Under the pieces are notes generated by a model that saw only the letters and a list, made by a program, of their open reading frames with translations, made no database searches and was not told the origin of the DNA. This document shows, piece by piece, positions 60,129 to 64,000 of a DNA stretch of 64,000 nucleotides. The position numbers and the translations under genes are program-made. The DNA is from Trebouxia sp. TZW2008. Its lineage: Eukaryota; Chlorophyta; Trebouxiophyceae; Trebouxiales; Trebouxiaceae. The stretch is from positions 124,001 to 188,000 of the forward strand of contig BDIU01000214.1 in the NCBI GenBank assembly GCA_002118135.1, read 5' to 3'. Every line of letters starts with the position of its first letter. Position 1 is the stretch's first letter.

Positions 60129-63100
60129 TCAAACGAACACAGCAACAATGTGCAACACAATGATGTATATCATTGCTGCTGCTCTAGCAAGGGGTCTCTG
60201 ATCCATGCCTACAAATACCCGATCCAACTGATGAGCACCCTTCACAATGAGTCTGTTGTTGAAGGGCATTGGGGCACCCCTGACTAGCCCTGCCAAGGGC
60301 TGAAAGCCCCCAGCCCCACCCCCTGTTAGCACGGCTGCTTCAATGTCAAACTCGTTATCCTCATCTTTCTTGTTGGTGATGAGGTGGGGAGGAGAGGTCT
60401 GCCTCTTGGCACGGGCCTGCAACAGCAAAGTAAAGATCAGTCCAGGAATTTGAGGGCAGCCATGCCCCGCATGTCTTTGAAAGGAGGCATGTATGAGCTG
60501 TGTTTGCCTCTTGGCACAAGCCCGCAAAAGCAAAGCACAGATCAGTGCAAGAAAGTACGGTCTGCAGTGAACTTCATGCATTGGTGCTGAGGTGTTGCTG
60601 TCGATGACTGATGCAGTCAAAGCAGAGTGCAAAGTATTTTGCATCCTGAGCAAATGACATCTGAATCTGCAATGTGAATGTCGTGAGAGTTTGCTGAAGA
60701 TGTAGCAGGAGTGCATAACATGTGTTTTCAAAACAAACTTCTTGTCCTCAATGCTCAACAGACCGCAAGAAGTAATGCTGGACCTGTGTAGCGCTTGAAA
60801 TACATGCTTGACACACACAAACAAGCATAAAGAGAGTATCTCTCATAAGGTTTTGATAGTGCCAATCTGCTGGTTGAAGAGCTGCTCAAGCTGTGTGATG
60901 CACTTGTTCCATATGCTTGGGATACAAACATGAGACAGAACTGAAAGATGTGTTGTGACTGCGTCCACACACTGATATTGATATCACATGAACAGAATGA
61001 CCTTCATGTCATGTCATCATACCTGCTGCTGGAACAGCTGCTCCAGCTGTGTGGCGCGGTTACGCTGGGTCTCCATCTCAGCCCTCAGGGCCTGGGCCTC
61101 CCCCCTGGTCTGCACCAGGCTCAGCTCTAACCCTGCCACCTGCTGCTGGGCCTCCCTCAGTCTCACACCACCTCCATCACTGGTGCTGCGATCCGCTGAC
61201 ATCACCTGAGGTGCTGCCGGTGCTGCCGGTGCTGCCTCTGCACAGCAAAGAGTGTCGTCAGTATTGAAATGCTTGCTAGTATGATGCTGCTGGGTCTTCA
61301 ACCTCTGCCCCTCTTGCATCACTGGTGCTGCAATCTGCTGCTATGACCTGAGGTACTGGCCCTGCACAGCCAAGAGAACAAGCGCCGTTGAGGTGTTCTC
61401 TAGTCAAACACCATCATGCTGCTGGGTCTCCCGCAGCCTCACACGCCCTCCATTGCTGGTGCTGCAGTCCGCTGACATGACCTGAGGTGCTGCGGGGGCT
61501 GCCGCTGCACAGCCCAGAGCATGACGATCACCTCATTGGAAGGATCAGCATGGTTATAACATCGTCATGTTTGACAGGATCTTTTCTTTCCACTATCATC
61601 ACTGCCGTCATCATTTAGGCACAGCATCATCAACATAGTTGCTTGAATGCTTGCTAGTGAGGCTGAATGACCCTGCTGAGCAGAAACAGACGTGAGGCAG
61701 TGTGCCCAACCACCCAGGTCCTGTCAGCACATTGCAGCACTGATGACAACAGATCGTTGAAGCTGTGGTCTGCTGACATGACCTAGGGAGCTGCAGCTAA
61801 ACCCTAAACCCTCTGCAGAACCAGGAGGCATCATCAGCATCATTGTGTTCATCATCACGTAATGTGTGAGTCATGACTTGTTGCTCTGCTCTCAGATTCT
61901 TGAGCCTGAGTGCTGAATGTGTGTTTCACTCTAAGGCTGCCTGGAAACAACAAACTGCCACTAGCCTCAGTGACAACAGAAGCAGTGCACTGTCTTCAGG
62001 TCATGTCAGTGGACCCTGGCACCGACGATGACAAAAGCATTCAAGCCTGTCTGCTGACATGACCTTTCGAGGTGCAGGGACTGCCTTTGCATTCCCAGGA
62101 GCGGTACTGAACAAAGTAGACGTCAAAGATCTGAGCAGCTGTGCAGAAGCCTGCTGTTGAACAGAATCATAAACTTGTCTTGCAGACGGGGCTGAATCAA
62201 CATTTGTTGCCAAGAGTGTTGCAAAAGCCTTGAGCAGAAGTGCAAGCTTTTGCAACACTCTATAAGTGTAAGTGATAATGTGCGTAGGTGGCAGAGAAGT
62301 CACCTCTGTGAGTGGATACGGTCTGGGCTTGCTCCAGCTGGGCAGTCAAGTCCTGCAGGCGCCCCTTCAGCTCCCCATATCCAGCCTGCAACTCAACACC
62401 GGCATTATGCATTATGAATTACCATCAATGTGATACGCCTGCGTGTACCTGGCATCAATGCCAAACGCATGCATGCTGCACTGCCTATGCTGCATGCTTT
62501 GTGGCCTCCTGCCTTCAGGTTGACCATGTTGTTTGCTACAGACTCAGCTCAGAACAGGTTGGTGGCACCCAGATGCTGTGAGATCTGTGCTTTTGACATA
62601 TTATTGCTCAGACTGGCAGACCTTAGTAGCTGGCAGATCAACATACAGATGACTTGGACAAGAGCTGATGCAATAAGCATGAGGTTGACATACACAACAG
62701 CTGATACATGAACAACATGACTGCCAGATGTAGACCCTGATGCGACAAGCCTGTACTTGTCTACAACGTGAACCGATGCGACAATCACACAGCAGCTGAG
62801 TGGCTGGAACTGCAGCTGACCTGAATGCATCATGCCGCTGCAGGTCAGCATGCACTTGAGTTGATGCAGCAGGTTTCCCGCTGCCTGAAACAAGAGCTGA
62901 TGCTACAATTGCAAAGCAGCTGAAGGGTCAGATATAGCAGCTGTTCACCTGAAGCGAGGAGTTCTGCTGCTGCAGGTCAGCATAGGCATTACGCCACTCC
63001 TCAATGTCATCGCCACTGCTGCCAGCAGTCTCTCGCAGCTGCTGAAGCTCCGCCTCAGCGGTGGCATGCTGCTGCTGCAGGTCAGCATAGGCAGCCTGCC

Positions 63101-64000
63101 ACTGCTCAATGGTGCTGCCACTGCTGGCGGCCTGCTCTCGCAGCTCAGCCAACTCGCTCTCAGCCTCACTGGCTCGCGACTCAGCCTCTGAGGCCTGCAG
63201 GTCAGACAGATCAGGTCACAAATTGAACAACCAACAATTGTGTCTCTCTACCTGTCATGGTTGCACTGAGACCATTTGCAGTTCAGGTTTCAACTCAACG
63301 CAAGCTAGCAATACTCAAATGCATGCAGACGTCACTGCGGACGCCTGATCACTTCCTTAGGCAGTGTGAGCACAGGTCAGAGCCTTGGTCAATTGCACCA
63401 CACCAGACACATTCATTGCTTTGACATGTAGAAACGCCACTGGTGATGCCTAATGATGTGTTCATTCTGTCAGCCTGTGTGTCCAGATCCTTTATCTCTA
63501 CCTACAATCCAACTGCAGTCTGCGCATGATCAGAAGCCCACCTGAGAGCGGGCCTGAGCCAGGTCTTGAGAGGCGACATCAGCAGCCTGGGTGGCCTGAG
63601 CGAGGCGCCATTCTATATGCGAGTCTACAATCCCAACACTAATCCAACTGTAGTCAGTAGTTCACCTGGGCGCGGGCCTGAGCCAAGTCTTTAGAGGCAG
63701 CATCAGCAACCTGGGTAGCCTGTGTAAGGCGTGCCTGTAGGGCCTTCACCTGCACCTGCAGGGCCTTGCCCTGCTGGGCAGCGCCCTGCCCCTCCTGTAC
63801 CTGCCGCTGCAGCTCCTGCACCTGCCCTTGTAACTGCTGCTGCCTCTGCTCCTGCAGCTGCTGTTGCCTCTGCTCAGCTGACTGAAGCTGCTGCTCCAAC
63901 TGCTGCTGCCTGTGGTTAGCTGACTCAAGCTGCTGCTGCAACTCCTGGTGGGTTTGCTCGGCTGCTTGACTTGAGCTGGAGGTGATTTGCAGCTCAGACT
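60129..64000 (-). CDS. Golgin-type coiled-coil protein with C-terminal membrane anchor (5' part missing)
   Basis: Exons in phase from the window end: beyond 64000 to 63666, 63194-62949, 62385-62304, 61237-61023, 60416-60129. The first three are Gln-rich coiled coil (QQQLESANHRQQQLEQQLQ; two repeats of EEWRNAYADLQQQ type; LKGRLQDLTAQLEQAQ). Exon 4 continues it (LREAQQQVAGLELSL...ATQLEQLFQQQ). The last exon has a charged, Gly-rich stretch and ends with RPLARAAAMIYIIVLHIVAVFV, a single anchor at the very C-terminus. That layout, long coiled coil plus a C-terminal anchor preceded by an Arg and a Tyr/Leu-His motif, is that of golgin-84 and CASP, Golgi tethering proteins. Which of the two cannot be decided. 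Introns are full of exon-edge copies. Confidence 0.72.
60485..60545 (-). repeat. Copy of the 5' edge of the last golgin exon
   Basis: On the minus strand TTTGCTTTTGCGG then GCTTGTGCCAAGAGGCAAAC (around 60530) repeats TTTGCTGTTGCAG then GCCCGTGCCAAGAGGCAGAC at 60416. The copy's acceptor AG has become GG. Confidence 0.82.
60848..60910 (-). repeat. Copy of the 3' edge of golgin exon 4
   Basis: ACACAGCTTGAGCAGCTCTT then CAACCAGCAG, read on the minus strand, repeats the ATQLEQLFQQQ end of exon 4 (61023) and reads ITQLEQLFNQQ. It has no usable GT after it (GATTGG). Confidence 0.75.
61325..62105 (-). repeat. Four copies of the 5' edge of golgin exon 4
   Basis: The real exon start at 61237 reads APAAPQVMSADRSTSDGG. 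On the minus strand copies around 61365-61310, 61510-61430, 61815-61770 and 62100-62035 keep parts of it: PQVIAADCSTSD, APQVMSADCSTSNGG, LPRSCQQT-like, and APRKVMSADRLE. They lie 120-300 bases apart in the intron ahead of the true exon. Confidence 0.8.
63542..63612 (-). repeat. Copy of the 3' edge of the golgin exon ending at 63666
   Basis: It reads RLAQATQAADVASQDLAQARSQ then GTGGGC, against RLTQATQVADAASKDLAQARAQ then GTGAAC in the real exon. The only acceptor nearby (TTGTAG at 63613) would give the wrong phase, so I treat it as a copy and not an exon. Confidence 0.72.

Noticed and set aside
61797..61812. Two units of AAACCCT, the plant-type telomere repeat
   Set aside because: Only two units, inside an intron; too short to mean an old chromosome end.
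63542..63612. Candidate extra golgin exon
   Set aside because: The only acceptor would give the wrong phase, and skipping it joins the neighbouring exons cleanly in phase 0.

Overview
This is nuclear DNA from a photosynthetic eukaryote, most likely a green alga of the chlorophyte/trebouxiophyte kind (inference from gene content). It encodes plastid proteins (a pheophorbide a oxygenase-like Rieske enzyme, plastid FtsY) and a plant-type SHAQKYF MYB factor, next to the selenocysteine enzyme SepSecS, which land plants lack. Genes are intron-rich: about 85 introns in 18 genes, with exons of 50-250 bases. I rebuilt gene models by hand from GT-AG (and some GC-AG) junctions with matching reading phase; several sum to exact codon multiples.

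Layout. 0-4.5 kb (-): SHPRH-type SNF2/PHD helicase, cut by the window start. 5.4-10.3 kb (+): conserved membrane protein of unknown family. 11.5-14.4 kb (+): secreted protein of unknown family. 16.0-22.6 kb (+): Rieske oxygenase. 23.7-26.7 kb (+): deoxyhypusine synthase. 27.6-30.3 kb (-): CCA1/LHY/RVE-type MYB. 31.2-34.3 kb (-): plastid FtsY. 35.0-36.1 kb (-): augmin subunit 2 candidate. 36.8-38.1 kb (-): YaaA. 38.4-40.4 kb (+): TFIIB/BRF1-like factor. 41.3-43.2 kb (-): SNF7/CHMP4. 44.4-46.2 kb (+): BUD23 rRNA methyltransferase. 46.3-48.3 kb (-): RPA2. 49.3-50.6 kb (-): unknown, probably plastid protein. 50.9-53.0 kb (-): SepSecS. 53.4-58.0 kb (+): Sec20 SNARE with a very long C-terminal extension. 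58.8-59.9 kb (-): LRR protein. 60.1-64 kb (-): golgin-type coiled coil with a C-terminal membrane anchor, cut by the window end. The genes are mostly unrelated housekeeping functions; three pairs are head-to-head (YaaA/BRF, SNF7/BUD23, SepSecS/Sec20).

The most striking structure is not a gene. In intron after intron the sequence beside a real splice site is repeated in tandem, so an intron holds one to ten decayed copies of the neighbouring exon's edge, each carrying the splice site plus some 20-140 bases of exon. I see this clearly in at least eight genes, on both strands, at acceptors and donors. Copies bear in-frame stops or lost AG dinucleotides, so most look dead. It resembles a running process of intron growth, or intron birth, by tandem duplication across AG|GT junctions. 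A second genome-wide trait is a raised share of GC-AG introns: five well-supported cases among about 85, two in one gene, all with a GCAAG donor. A dispersed SINE-like element of about 130 bp occurs three times.
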